From assembly GCA_016490735.1 (NCBI GenBank), contig JAEMWC010000096.1, positions 236,001-300,000 on the forward strand: a DNA stretch of 64,000 bases, in the 5' to 3' direction. Source of the stretch: Pachyseris speciosa. Taxonomy: Eukaryota > Cnidaria > Anthozoa > Scleractinia > Pachyseridae. The notes beneath the pieces are model-generated. The model had not been told where the DNA came from. It saw only the letters and a program-made list of their open reading frames with translations, and did not search any database. The position numbers and the translations under genes were made by a program. Positions 1 to 12,300 of this stretch are shown here, piece by piece; position 1 is the first letter of the stretch; each line of letters begins with the position of its first letter.

Positions 1-902
1 CTAAAACTTGTAATATAAAGACAATACGAACATCTGTTTATCGGTCATGTAAGTACTCACGCCGGAGTATGTCTTGTTGTCTTTGACAAAGTAAAAGATT
101 CATTTCTGTCTTGAATTCACAAAAATAAGTTTTAAATGCAGCGTAAGCATATACATTTGACACATTGTTTTCATCCCTAAGGGTTATTGTAGAAATATGT
201 TGTACATATTTTGCTTGTATATTTTGCTTGTAAAACGTATGCTGCATAACTAGTGGTCAGCAGTTACTCAATGAGCGAAATTTTCAATATGGCGGGTGAT
301 TGCACAACGATCGTGAACTTTACTTTTGTCAGCTTCCACCGGTATCAATATGATAGATATCCTGAAAATATGAAGTTAATGAATGGAAAACAAAAAGTTT
401 TATTTAGTGGTAAGCAGCTTAAATATGATGCTTAGAAGGAATAGCTACGGTGTACGAAGGTTAACAAACTCGAGTTGCTTGATCATCTGACCGAAAATTG
501 TCAACAGAATTATTTTGCAGGGGGAAAAGTGCAATTTTTCTGTTCGTTACAAGTTTTAGGTGGTCAAACAGGAATTCCAAAGGGTCTGAAACATAAATGG
601 AAAATTCCGGAGGGGAGGGGAGGTTAGCGATTTTGGAATTCGGAGGGCAAGGGGGGATGAGCATTTTGGAATTTCCGAGGGCAAGGGGGGGTCAAAATGC
701 TCATGCCACCCGTGGTAGGGTATGGATATTTTCTGGAATCACCCATTCTGATAGATAGGTAGCGAGTAGCAGTTGTCAAAAAAATGGCAACCACTTCTTT
801 GCATTTTCGAACTAAGTGGAAGATTTAGACAATTTACGTGTTTAGTTCTGAATGAATAGTAGATTCATACTAAAACAATAATTATTAATGCTTTTAGAAT
901 AC
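1..902. other. Left edge, no gene recognised
   Basis: I find no convincing coding region here. The short open frames at 38-247 (-) and 253-435 (+) have no recognisable domain. Near 600-700 a G-rich motif around the word GGAGGGCAAGGGGGG occurs twice in direct orientation. A possible last exon of the RABL3-like gene could lie here if the GTGAGT at its 3' end is used as a splice donor, but I could not identify one. Confidence 0.5.
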
Positions 903-1667
903 TCACACCATTTTGCGTTTACTAGAACGGTCATAAAACTTTGATGACTCTGTCATCCCAAATGACTGCTGAAATTGCGGCACTTCACGAGAATAAAACC
1001 GCCTTTCTATTACTTTATCATAGAAAGCAGACAACTTTCTTGCATTGAGAGATCCTGGCTTCAAATGTTTTGTGTCAGTACAGTTCAGATTAATCATATC
1101 AGCTCCAATTTCTTCAGCTAGATTTAAACCTCTAGATGAAGTGAGAATTCTTGCAGTTCCTGCTTGATCTAGTTTAGTACCAATGATAATAACAGGGATC
1201 TGGTTTCCAGCGAACTGCTCACGGTCATAATCATCCCCCATATCAATTGAAAACTCAAACCAACTATCTTTGTTCATGTTAGAAAGAGATTTGTGCTGCT
1301 TTGGACTCAGAACACTGTTTCCCTCCTTTCCTGAGTCTAATACCTCTGCCAGCCAGCGCCTAAGGTTCGTGAACGACTTCTTGTTGGTTACATCGTGCAC
1401 AAGAATCAATCCATTAACGCCGCTATAAAATATAGACCGACTATTTTCATGATTTGCTGAGCCACCAACGTCCCAAAACTCCAAGAAAAAACTCTTCATT
1501 CCTGGTGTTCCTTCCTTGTAGTCATACAGCTTCACCTCCACAGTGCAACCTATTGTCCATCCTGGATTTGAAATACTTTCGTCGTGGCAAATGTGGTGAA
1601 CTAAAGAGGTCTTTCCAACGCCCGAATCACCAACAACTAAAATTTTCACTTTCTCCTGGGCAGCCAT
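903..1667 (-). CDS. RABL3: Rab-like protein 3 (RABL3-type small GTPase), single exon
   Basis: A 254-residue open frame encodes a Ras-superfamily GTPase. The P-loop GDSGVGKTS is at residues 13-21, the switch II motif is FWDVGG rather than the Rab DTAG, and GTKLDQ stands in for the NKxD guanine-binding motif. The segments NPGWTIGCTVEV and YDYKEGTPG are typical of RABL3, which, unlike true Rabs, lacks C-terminal prenylation cysteines; none are present here. Length is close to the vertebrate protein (about 236), with extra residues in the middle (around SPKQHKSLSNMNKDS). Vertebrate RABL3 is multi-exon, while here it is uninterrupted. The stop codon overlaps a strong donor-like GTGAGT, so a further 3' exon cannot be excluded. 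It is head to head with the sulfurtransferase gene. RABL3 is linked to Ras-family signalling and prenylation through a SmgGDS partner in vertebrates; that role is not visible in the sequence. Confidence 0.88.
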   Translation of the reverse strand: MAAQEKVKILVVGDSGVGKTSLVHHICHDESISNPGWTIGCTVEVKLYDYKEGTPGMKSFFLEFWDVGGSANHENSRSIFYSGVNGLILVHDVTNKKSFTNLRRWLAEVLDSGKEGNSVLSPKQHKSLSNMNKDSWFEFSIDMGDDYDREQFAGNQIPVIIIGTKLDQAGTARILTSSRGLNLAEEIGADMINLNCTDTKHLKPGSLNARKLSAFYDKVIERRFYSREVPQFQQSFGMTESSKFYDRSSKRKMV

Positions 1668-1764
1668 CTTGACACGTCTTCGCTTAGATGAAACTCGGCA
1701 CTAGTCACCAGTCTTTTTCCACTACTTCTGCAAACGCCTTACGGATTGGGGAAAAACCTCTAAC
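1668..1764. promoter_or_regulatory. Putative bidirectional promoter RABL3 / MPST
   Basis: Only 97 bases separate the start codons of the divergent RABL3-like and sulfurtransferase genes. Both 5' untranslated regions and core promoters must therefore overlap or lie inside the coding exons. No TATA box is evident. The call rests on geometry alone. Confidence 0.5.
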
Positions 1765-3366
1765 ATGGCTGTATCGACTCTTGTTAAAGCCCCGTGGCTT
1801 CGCCAATTGATGGTTCAAAACGCAAAGCATCTGCGAATTTTGGATGCGTCATGGCACCTCCCGAACGAAAATCGCGACCCGAGGAAAGAATTTTTCGCCC
1901 ATCGGATTCCTGGAGCCAAATTTTTCGACATTGATGACTGTGTTGATAAGTCTTCCCTCTACGAGCACATGCTGCCTGACACCGACGATTTCTCGAACTA
2001 TGTGCAAAGCCTTGGAATTCATAATGACAGCCACGTTGTGGTGTACGATAATAATGAGAAATCTGGCCTATTCTCGGCTCCACGAGTCTGGTGGATGTTA
2101 CGTGCATTTGGTCACGAACGTGTATCGATTTTGGACGGAGGGTTTCCGAAGTGGTGTGCCGAGGGTTACCCAATCGAATCGGGCCCAGAGAGCAAAACAA
2201 AAGTTGAAGGTACAAGTGTTGTGGTTTAATCAGATTCATGGCTTAACTGTTTAAATCTTATTATCATAAATTACCATACATTACCATTGCCAAAAACGAA
2301 AGGAAATAACCAAGAATAAAATTGAACCACAACAGATCCACTACAAAAGAATACAACTTGACATTCTGGGTATTCTTCGTTTTCAACCATGTGACGACCA
2401 ATCTCTGGAGACACAGATAACAATGGTGAAACAAATGCTGGTGGACGAACAAAAGGAGCTGCTGCAAGATCTGTTGTTTCTGTCCACTAGCACCTATTTG
2501 TGATGGATTATGATTTGTGTTGGGGGGGGGGGGGGTGAGTGTGTGAGGGAGCAGAGGGGGTGGTAGGTGGTGGTGTAGGAATAGACAATATTCGTATTCT
2601 TGGTATTGAACTGGATCTAGCATGGAACAGAGGCTCTTGCAGGGAAATCTTATGTCCTGACTATCAAGTACAATCTTTTTCTGTTATTATAGTGACACCA
2701 AAGTCAAGTATTTCCAAATATGGCCCTCCCTGGGGAATGCAGCACTGTACTCCTTACTGAAAGTCTGGAGATATTTTATCCCTGTTGCTACACTTAAAGT
2801 TAGAGGTTCATACCTAAAAAATGACCACACCTGAATAACACAACACTCTTTTTATTTCTGTATGTTCTGCTTCTAATCAACTTTGCAGACCCAATGTAAG
2901 CATGAGCTTATTCTCTGTTTTTGGTCTCTATCCAGATGGTGGCCCATTTAAAGCTACTTTGAATACAGGTATGTTCTGTGACTTTGAGTTTGTGAAGGCC
3001 AATATATCACAAGAACACTGTCAAGTCGTTGATGGCCGGTCCGCTGGTAGATTCCATGCTACTGAACCAGAACCACGCCCAGGCTTCCCATCTGGTCACA
3101 TTCCGCGTGCAAGAAGTGTACCTTATGCTCAGTGTTTGGATCCAAAGACAAAACTTATGAAATCACCAGAGGAGTTACAGAAAGTGTTTGAAGATGCAGG
3201 AGTTGATCTTGGCAAGCCTGTCATCACATCCTGTGGATCTGGAATCACTGCCTGTGTGATATATTTAGCATCATATCTTTGTGGAAAGAGAGACACCATG
3301 GTTTATGATGGCTCATGGGTAGAGTGGGGTCAGCGGGCATCTCCTGACATGATTGAAAAGAATTAA
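1765..3366 (+). CDS. MPST: 3-mercaptopyruvate sulfurtransferase, two exons
   Basis: Exons 1765-2209 and 2936-3366 join in phase (GAA G / AT GGT) to give 291 residues, close to the human enzyme (297). It has two rhodanese domains. The first is inactive (residues about 10-145, with the RIPGAKFFDID motif). The second carries the active-site loop CGSGITA with the catalytic cysteine at residue 248. CGSG(V/I)TA separates mercaptopyruvate sulfurtransferase from thiosulfate sulfurtransferase (CRKGVTA type). The motif DGRSAGRF near residue 181 and the ending YDGSWVEWGQRA are family hallmarks. The enzyme moves sulfur from 3-mercaptopyruvate to thiols or thioredoxin, yielding pyruvate and persulfide or H2S in cytosol or mitochondria. 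The acceptor at 2935 follows a good pyrimidine tract; another AG at 2888 would add residues with no counterpart in the family. Confidence 0.93.
2210..2935 (+). other. MPST intron with G-rich tract
   Basis: This is the single MPST intron. A run of G at about 2522-2534 is followed by a GT- and GG-rich stretch to about 2580. No other gene is recognisable in it. Confidence 0.6.
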
Positions 3367-3421
3367 CCAGACCCACACACAGAAAGTAACACAGTTTTAA
3401 AAGTATAAATTATTATCATTA

Positions 3422-3686
3422 GAGCAGTTTTCAATTGAGTGTTAAACATAATTCTGGTTTTGCTTTGGTTTTGCATTGTTTTGCTCTGTGATTGGCCAGG
3501 AAAACTCATGCGACTTTCTCAACCAATGGGAAGCAAAACCAAAACCAATTGTGACTTGTGCAAGCATATTTTCCCATGCTTTGTGTGAGCTACATGTAAT
3601 TGCTTTGTATTCTGATTGGTTCATATGTTGTGATTGGTCAGAGTGATTTGGTTTTGGTTTTTACCACACTCAATTGAAAAGTGCTC
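3422..3686. mobile_element. MITE, TA-flanked, termini GAGCAG...GTGCTC (copy 1)
   Basis: About 265 bases are bounded by inverted repeats that begin GAGCAGTTTTCAATTG on the left and end CAATTGAAAAGTGCTC on the right. A TA dinucleotide stands on both sides, as expected for a TA target-site duplication. A second copy in opposite orientation lies at 38505-38786. The interior repeats words such as GGTTTTGG and GATTGG. There is no coding capacity, so this is a non-autonomous DNA transposon of the Tc1/mariner-like TA-targeting type. Confidence 0.8.
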
Positions 3687-4400
3687 TATGACGTTAGCTT
3701 GTATTTAATCAGGAGTCTGATGGGCTTTTAATTTTTATGGCTCCACATGTCATGTGTTAGTGAATTTTGCATTAGCTTGTGTACCGCTACCTGTTCCCCA
3801 AGAAAGAAATCATTCTTTTTCTGCAGGGAGAGCATGGGCTGATTTTTTTTTGTGGGTTTGTTAAAAAATAAGACAGCAGGCTGAGGTCTCTATCAGCTGA
3901 TTCAACCATCAACATAAGCAGAAAACAAGAAAAAGAATATTATTATGATTTGCCACTGACAATTCTCACAAATCACACACTCAATAGATTCACTTTTAAT
4001 TAATTTTATTCTCCATCGTAATGATGATGATGATGATAACTTAACACAACCTTCAATACAACCTGGCACTAGTAGCAACCTATCACACGATCAGGGCAAC
4101 CTAAAACAAGAGAACACATTACCAGCACTGACAGAATAAAACCAGACAAGACTAGAGAACTACAGGAAACTAAATTACCCTGTTAGTGTAACATTGAGTT
4201 GCTCTTTTCAAAAGAACACTGTGTGTGTCTAGCAGGCTCCAAAAGATGAGGAAAAGGAAGCATTTAAGCACATTTGACTGAAAAGAGATACCTACTTCTT
4301 TTATCTTGCTCTTTGCTTTTCACAATAATAATTATTAGGCTTCACTGGTTCCGTCTTTCCTCTCTTCTGTATCTAACAGTTTACTCATTACTGTTAACTG

Positions 4401-4529
4401 CCAGGGCTGAGTTGCTGTAAGCATGGTTAGTGCTAACCATTGGTTTTAAAAGATATATTTATAACCTATAGGTTGTCATGGTATTTAACTCGGGTTAGCG
4501 CTAATCATGCTTTGAGCAACTGGGCCCAG
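4401..4529. mobile_element. Short hairpin MITE
   Basis: The left arm (AGTTGCTGTAAGCATGGTTA onward, about 37 bases) is an imperfect inverted copy of the right arm, which ends in CATGCTTTGAGCAACTGGGC. The arms enclose about 50 bases of AT-rich sequence. There is no coding capacity. Confidence 0.65.
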
Positions 4530-4984
4530 GTTTTTGGCAAAGCCCTTGTACAAAGAACTGCATTTAAATAAAAATAATATGCCACAAAATAATCTGAACA
4601 GGATTATTGAACATTCTACAATATTTTGAGAAATCTACATGGATGCTATTTTAAAATTTGCTTCATAATTATAGTACCCTAAAATGTATTTAAATACATA
4701 AAGTAGAGCCAAGTGTGTACAATTTTAAGTAAAACCCAAAGGTAACTAAAGGTATGTTAATGATCACGTCTTATCTAATATTGTTAACCTATTTTCAGTA
4801 TTCCAGTTAGCACAGTGTTGGAACCCAGGATAAATGTGTGCTCTTCAGGCAAACTGATTTACAATAAACTACAATAGCTACAGTACAATGCAGGTGATAA
4901 GACCTTGGGATACTTATAAAACATGTGTGAAAACACGCGAACTGGACATTGCATGCTTCTATCCATATAACAGTCCTTTCTCCG

Positions 4985-5375
4985 TTTAATGAAAACGTAA
5001 GGCTTGTGGGATGTGGCTAGAGTGACAAGGATACTTCACAAATTAATGTGATCAAGTAAGATGAAGCCACTCTAAAGGGCACTAAGGCCACAAGGTAGCG
5101 GGCATTAGCCCTTAAATCTACCAAAGCAAAGATTGAGCCCAAGCATTAGCAGCCATGGACAGATGTTTCGGTCTTGTTAGGCCTCATCAGCATGGCATAG
5201 CTAATGCTCAGGCTCAAGAACCCACATATCAATAAACAAGCAATGAAAACGTAAAGCTTGTGGGATGTGGCTGGAGTGACAAGGACACTTCACAAATTGA
5301 GCCTGAGCATTATGCCATGCTGATGAGGCCTAACAAGGCCAAAACAGCTGTCCATGGCTGCTAATGCTTGTGCAG
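4985..5375. repeat. Mixed direct and inverted local duplication
   Basis: A unit of about 55 bases (core GCTTGTGGGATGTGGCT) occurs at about 4990-5045 and again at 5243-5298 in the same orientation. In addition, about 75 bases at 5141-5214, containing GCAGCCATGGACAG and GGCCTCATCAGCATGGCAT, reappear as an inverted copy at about 5299-5372. Confidence 0.7.
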
Positions 5376-5608
5376 GAACTGTCCCAAGAGTTATGACCCA
5401 CTATTGTAATCATGGGATTTCAATTTTCACACTTTATGAGAATTAATCCTCTAAATCAGCTGCAGTAATTTCAAGAAATTTCTCCCTCTAAAAATAAAGG
5501 TTTTTAAAACAAGTTAACTATTTTACATCACTGTGAATGATATATGAATTAAATCATTTACATCAATAATTAATCCAGTCAAAGACTAAACAAAATTCTT
5601 GCATCATC

Positions 5609-8600
5609 CTACGAGTGCACATCTTCAGGGTAGTGTTGTTGAAGACACTCGTTGGGTATGTACTGTGTCCCAGTAAATCCTTTAAAGTATTTTCCTAGTT
5701 CTGGATGTGGGTTAAATGGCTGGTGGGGATCTTCTCTCAAGTTTACTGCAATCAGAAGAACTAAGGGTGTTAACTCTGGGTTTAACTTGTACCACATGGA
5801 GAAAAAGGTCTCATTGCATTTATTTAGGAAAATGAAAAGGTCTGTAAAAGCCAAAGACACAAAGATGAGAATAAATTAGCACATGTGGATGATTGTTTCT
5901 ACCAAACTCTTGCTTTGTTGTGCTTGAACTTGCACTCAAGATGCTGAAAATTGACTGTTTCAACAGTTTAATTGGCTTACCATGGGCTGCATATCTCTGT
6001 GAGCCATCATCTCCAAGTACGTTGTAAAAGGGCTGATTACGCCCACCAGGAGAGGTATCAACACCCATCCGCTGAATCCACAACTCATCCATTCTACAAA
6101 CTGGATCCCAGCCAAAGATAACACATCCATAATTGTACCTGAATTTACAAGAAAATAGTTAAGTAGTAGTGATTTACAAAACATAACAAACAATCACAGT
6201 ATACTGTGAGAGGACAGTGACATTACATTAGATGCACTTCAGAAAGCGAGTAGATATGAACTATCCTTTGGTGCTAAAACGATTTCTTAAAATTACTGCT
6301 TAGTTCAATGACATAATACCACAGTATTGAAATCAATGTACACTACACTATTCGTTGTTGAAGAATAAACAAGTGAGTGGGTCTTTTAGGATTCAGTTAA
6401 GAGTTTTCTCCAAGACCTTAACAAGCCATCACTTGATAACAACCAGCAATGATCAGGCCTACCTTTAAAACAACTACATCATTCCCAGCTGTACTTGAAA
6501 TTCCTTTGCGGCATCTCCAAGTCACTCGGTCCACACCAAAAAACAATGCCTTATTATTTTCTTGTTTAAAGCCACCCTTGGAGAGTCGGAGTTAAACTTG
6601 CACCTAGACACCACATAGTTTCTGAGGAATATGGAATGGACGACAAAGATGCCTGTGCATGTTCTAAGGTGTCAGTTTTTTACTAGATCCAGGAGAAGTA
6701 CATACAAAAAGATGTACACAGGTAACAATCAAATTCAGAATCTCAATTCTCTTTGTCTCCTCGGCCTAATTATGAATAATTAGGGCAAGGAGACAAAGGA
6801 AATTGATTTTTAACCTACGTTAAATTTGTTTTACCTGAATTTAATTTTTACCTGCAACATACACAAGATCAAACAATCCAGTTAGGTACTTACAGCTTAT
6901 GCCTCATCACCATTCCAACTTTAAACCCAACTGCAGAATGTCTTGGATCAGATCTCAGTTTCTGAGGGTAACAAAGCAATATTCATATTCTCCATAACGA
7001 GCTGGAACTAGCATGCTCACGAGGCTTCAATAGGAGAATCTTTTCATAATTATATAAATGTATTCCCCCACAAAAGTCTCCACTTTGTGCTAGATCCAGT
7101 TCAATACTGAGAATACAAAGCAACACAGAATCCTGCCAGCAACCAATACAATATTCACTTGTGCAAAAAAAGGGGATATGACAATCACAGACTTTCATTT
7201 TTATAGTTTCTGTATTTCACCAAAAAATGTACTGTATTTCAAACAATTCAAATATGACAATTTATTTTGAATTACGTCTTACAGGATTGCACCCAGCATA
7301 CTAGTCATCTACATGACCCGGCAAGATCCTGTACTAATCATTCTATCCTCACTTTTGGTTGGCAGCATACCTCAGCTGGGCTTTCCCTTTGCTCCCAGGT
7401 CCTGCCTCAACAGGTATTGATCAACTACAAGCCCCTCTTGCCTCTTAACATCCACATCCAGTAACATCCACTAATGATGATCTATAATAAATCATGCAGA
7501 CAATTATACACTCACCGGTTCTGGGGTGTCATCTGCATGATCCTCTTCGCCTTTTTTCTGCCTGGCTCGTTCCAGAAGATTTCTTATGTTTCCTTTGCGA
7601 ATTGACTCTGCACTACTCAACAGCTCTTCACAACTTTTAATGGCCTAGAAAAATAAATTGTGCCAACAACGATACTTTGTAGTTACCTTATTCACTCAAA
7701 ATAAGCTTCACAATGAAGTTATGTTTTCATGCTTGGCCATCAGTTAGGGTTTATCAGGGCACGTGGGGCACTTCTAAATAAAACAAACATAACCAAAGTA
7801 GCAAAATCAGTGCAAAAGAAAAAAACATTACTGCAACTCTTACATCAAAAGAAAAAAATCTCTTCTGACCCTTCAAAGTGACATAAACCTTTTTATATTA
7901 AATGGGCATGTTCAAGCATGAAGACACAAAGAAATGAAATGGAAATTCCATACCTCCTCTAAGTCTACCCCAAGATGAACCTGTATTCTTGCCAAAAGAA
8001 ACTTGCTGTCTTCATCATGTGGGTCAAGAAACAGTGCTAGATCCAGTGAAGAGTGTAGACCACTCAACCTGCCAAATGACGCTGTTTTAATTATCCTACA
8101 AACTTTAATTAGCCCTGGCTGCCTTTAAAACCATTGCAATAACTAAAACAATAAATTGTCAACATATTACGACTTTCATCTGACTGAAAGAAAAGTGACT
8201 ATTATGTTGTCACCAAAATGATTTCATTTTGAAAGCCTATTTTTAGTGTTGGAATAGTTTTGTAGACATTTTGGTCTCGTTTTGCATTGAGGCAGAAAGG
8301 AAGATACACATATTACAAGAGTCTCAACACTTACATAAAATTATGAATCCTAAAACTAAAGAGCCTTAGCCACCTAATTATTGCTAAACAATAACTCTAA
8401 GTACCCACCCATTATCTTGCTGGTCTCCTGTTCTGTAGCTATTGATGATATTGGCCACCATGCGAATAAAGACCTGCAAAATGAGAAAAGTGCAATGCAT
8501 CCTCTGTATGAATGATGCTGCACATTATAATGAAGTTTCCCCCATGCACAGTGCCTTTAAGGTGGCCCAATAAAAGGTGGGCTAATAAAAATATTATAAA

Positions 8601-9261
8601 TATAATGCTAAAACTCACTGTAAGTTTTTCTTAGTTAATGCACAGAATACAACAGGCTCAGACCTCCCAATATCACAACCCATGCACTAAATAAGTCATA
8701 TAATCTGTATAAAAGTATTTGATTTTTTGTAGCTGGGTTCCCACCTGCCACTACAGCCCATCTATTTCCCAGTTATACTAATCTTAACTCTCATGCTTAC
8801 TGTAAAAACTCTATTAAGTCCCCCCTCTCTATTAACCCCCCCTCTAATAAGCCCCCCCTCTCTAATACCCCCCCCCCCACCCCTTTTGGGACATGAGACA
8901 TTGTAATTAGTCCCTCCTATTCCCTCTTACAAAATCCATTTCATGCGGCCCAGCGGGTTTATTTTTCAACAAATATACACTCGACGAAAACGGCATGTTT
9001 GAGATTTCAAATAAGCCCCCCCTCTCTATTAAGCCCCCCTCTCTAATAAGTCCCCCCTCAATGAGTCCTGAAATGAAATAAGCCCCCCTGGGGGCTTAAT
9101 AGAGCTTTTACAGTATATACCAGTGATACCTCCAACTTTGACTTGGATGAATTTCCCATGCTCATGTCTTAGTCATATTATCAACCCGTTTTGCATAGGT
9201 TACAGTTGCACACAAATATCTGGGGGGGGGGTTAGGGGGAGAAGGAGCCCTTAATTAATAA

Positions 9262-9301
<40 letters not shown>

Positions 9302-12300
9302 GACAATAATAATAATAATAATTATTATTATAATAGTCATCCAGTGTATGATAGTGGATGTACAGAACTTTAAGGACATTTTCAACCAACTTGCAATCTA
9401 AGATTTGACTTGGTGGTTGGTTTAACAGAGGTGAGCTCACAAATTATGTGATAAATAAATCACCATCATCATCACCATCACAATATTTAAGGATTCCACT
9501 CTATAGCTACCTGTCTTGGTGTCGCCTTCTCAAAAACAGCACGACTGGATGGAGTTGTATTTCCCATTAAAAGCAGCTCCAGGCACTGATCCTCTGACAG
9601 AAATCTGCCAGCATTGAAGCAGTCAATGTATTTATAAGCGGTTGCATCATTTGCCCTTGCAAAGAAAGAACTTTCAATGATTATTGTTGGACCTGAGTTC
9701 ACTTTTGTAACTCCAAATAAAAAAATTTTAAGTAAAAACAATATACCCTTCAAAATGGTTACCACTGATGATTAATAATTACTCGGGCTGCCTGCGTCTC
9801 GCGCGGCGCCCGGGTCTAAGATTACCGACGGTTCTTCTTTTTCGTCGTCGAGCTCACTTCCGGCGTTTCTGTGCAAGCGCTAACTATTTTTAACAGAGTG
9901 ATGCCTGTTGTCACGTATCGGAAAATGTCGATTCACCTTGTGCCTTTTGAAATCTGAACAAACAATATGTTAAGAGAAGTGTCTATGCGAATGTTTGCAA
10001 GTTCAACGGCAAGAAGAAAGCTTTTAACATGAGTAAACTTAACTCCAGATGGACTGCCGTGTTTCCTCGTGTCTGCTTCAGTAGACTGCGAGTAGTCTCT
10101 AATTTTGGCGATGGATTGTGGGGCGGGCGAAATACATGTGCGCGCGTGAAGTTGCGAGGAGACGCGACGCGAGGGGAGTGCCAAAGACAAAGGAAGTTTG
10201 ACCTTTCACGGCCGAGTGATTCGGAAGTGTAAATCTCATATCAACAGCAAGAATGATGCCTGTTGTCACGTATCGGAAAACGTTGATTCACCTTGTGTCT
10301 TTGAAGTCTGAACAACTAATATGTTAAGAGAAGTGTCTATACGAATGTTTGCAAGTTCAACAGCGAGAAGAAAGCTTTTAACATGACCAAATTTAACTCC
10401 AGATGGATTGCCGTGTTCCCCATATCCGCTCCATTGAGATGTACATTTTGTTGAATAACTCAAGTACGGGATATCACACACCCCTGAGACTTTGACAGGT
10501 AGTTTATTTACTATTTTCCCACAACATCTCAATTTCTGGACTTTAATTTTTGAATGATAAGCGATTAGTTTTTACAAATGTACTAGCATCACTTCAAACT
10601 GTCCAGAAACGTTCCTTTCTTGTGTTTCAAATGACCCTGGATTGACGTATTTGTAAACAGTTTCACTCTGCTAATTAATTTTCTACTCACATTTCACCGA
10701 GACTCCATTAACGTTTATGCGAAAAAATCCTACATCATTCGATAAGTGTTTCCTTTCTCAAACAATTATCCATCGAAGCGAAAACAAGTGTGTTTAGTTT
10801 TTTTTGGAATCAATACACTATTTTTATTACCTCGCAAAACGATAAACCTCTGTCGCCCAAAGGTCATTGTTCCTGCCTGTGACGCAGCTAACCCGGGTTC
10901 GATGTCTTTTAGTGGTATATATCACGGGCTTCATTTTTTCTGTTTCTCTTTTTCTTGTTCTTTTAGAAATATTTTTTACAAGTGTTATAATTATTGTTCT
11001 CAATGGTTGAGCTGTATTTTAGAGGAATATATGTTGATAGGGGTCTAAAGAAATAGACTCCAACACAAGCTAAACACAATGCGTCCAATGTAAGAAAGAC
11101 AGACTTCCCTCTATTCTTTTGTTTAGCGCTAAGTTAGGGATACAATACTGTTTTTTGCAAGCCCGAGTTTAGGCTAATTGTAGCCTCTTGTTTTATATTA
11201 ATTTGCAGGCAACCTACTCTGGATCCAGGTTTGCTCTCCATCGCAGCAAAAAATGGCTTGGGAAATTTACCTGAAAAATTAAAACAAATAAAACTAGTGT
11301 TTCATTAGAAAAAGTCTTCAATAAAAGGTTACTCAAATCATTTTTGGAGTCAAATAAAAGCTGTACAAAAAACAAGGATGATCAATATTGACTTAAGATC
11401 CTAATCAAGTCAAAGTGAGAATCCCACACATATAGACAATACACACTATCTACTGATTACAAACATAAAAAAAATGATGATGAAATTTATAGACTCACAG
11501 GTTCTAATCTAACTCCAAGTCTTCTGGCAACTGCAGCAAAAAGCACTGACAGAGTGATAGGGTTTCCAGTGTGATTCTTTAAAACCTACCCAAAAAAATC
11601 AGCTCTTATGAACCACCGCTGCACTCTAATGGCAGCAACTCAAATAGCAACTCAAAATCAATTAAAAAATTGGCCAAAAAAAAAATTGGCACTGTACCAT
11701 GCATCAAATATCCTGACTGTTGTTTGTGCCTGAAGTGTACTGAATTTCATATGTCATCAGGTTAAGTTAAGTTAAGAAATATTACAGGGACTGAGTTAAC
11801 TGCAAAATAACTCAGTCCCTGTAATATTTCTTAACTTAACTTTTGGCCAATTTTTTTAACCCATTGACTACCGGCTGTTTTTACGTTTTCGGAGTCATTT
11901 TCCACCTATAAACGATGAATAGCAATTTGTGACTCCTTATTTGAAACTACCAGGGAAAAGTGGTGCTGTCCTAAGGCAGTGGAGGCTCAAGGTTTCTGAA
12001 AACATCATTTTGACGTAGCTATTTTTTATCCGTGAAGCAACAACAATGGCCCAAGTTCGGTTTGCTTGCGATTTTTGCTAAGTTTACAGCCATTTTTCAT
12101 CTTTAGCGGCTGCCTGATGAGCATCATTAAGCGTGACGGTAGCTAAGAGTCCACTTTCTCAAAGAATCGAGCAAGGTGATGTACTTTGTTGTCGAATTTG
12201 GCTTGTTACTCGACGAACTGGGAATTTGGCCGGTCAGACACTTAGTACCTTTGCGACTCGACTACTGATGAATTTCTCGACCTACCGCCGCATATTTTGG

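Larger units (their letters stand above)
3687..5608. other. Intergenic, repeats only
   Basis: This stretch between the MPST and FBXO21 3' ends holds an ATG-rich microsatellite at about 4020-4036, a hairpin MITE at 4401-4529 and a local direct and inverted duplication at 4985-5375. No protein-coding region is recognised. Parts near MPST and FBXO21 are presumably their 3' untranslated regions. Confidence 0.5.

Noticed and set aside
1784..2239. Minus-strand open frame of 151 codons across MPST exon 1
   Set aside because: It is the complement of a clearly conserved sulfurtransferase exon and has no recognisable domain.
9255..9440. Poly-leucine/tyrosine open frame
   Set aside because: It is translation of an AAT microsatellite.
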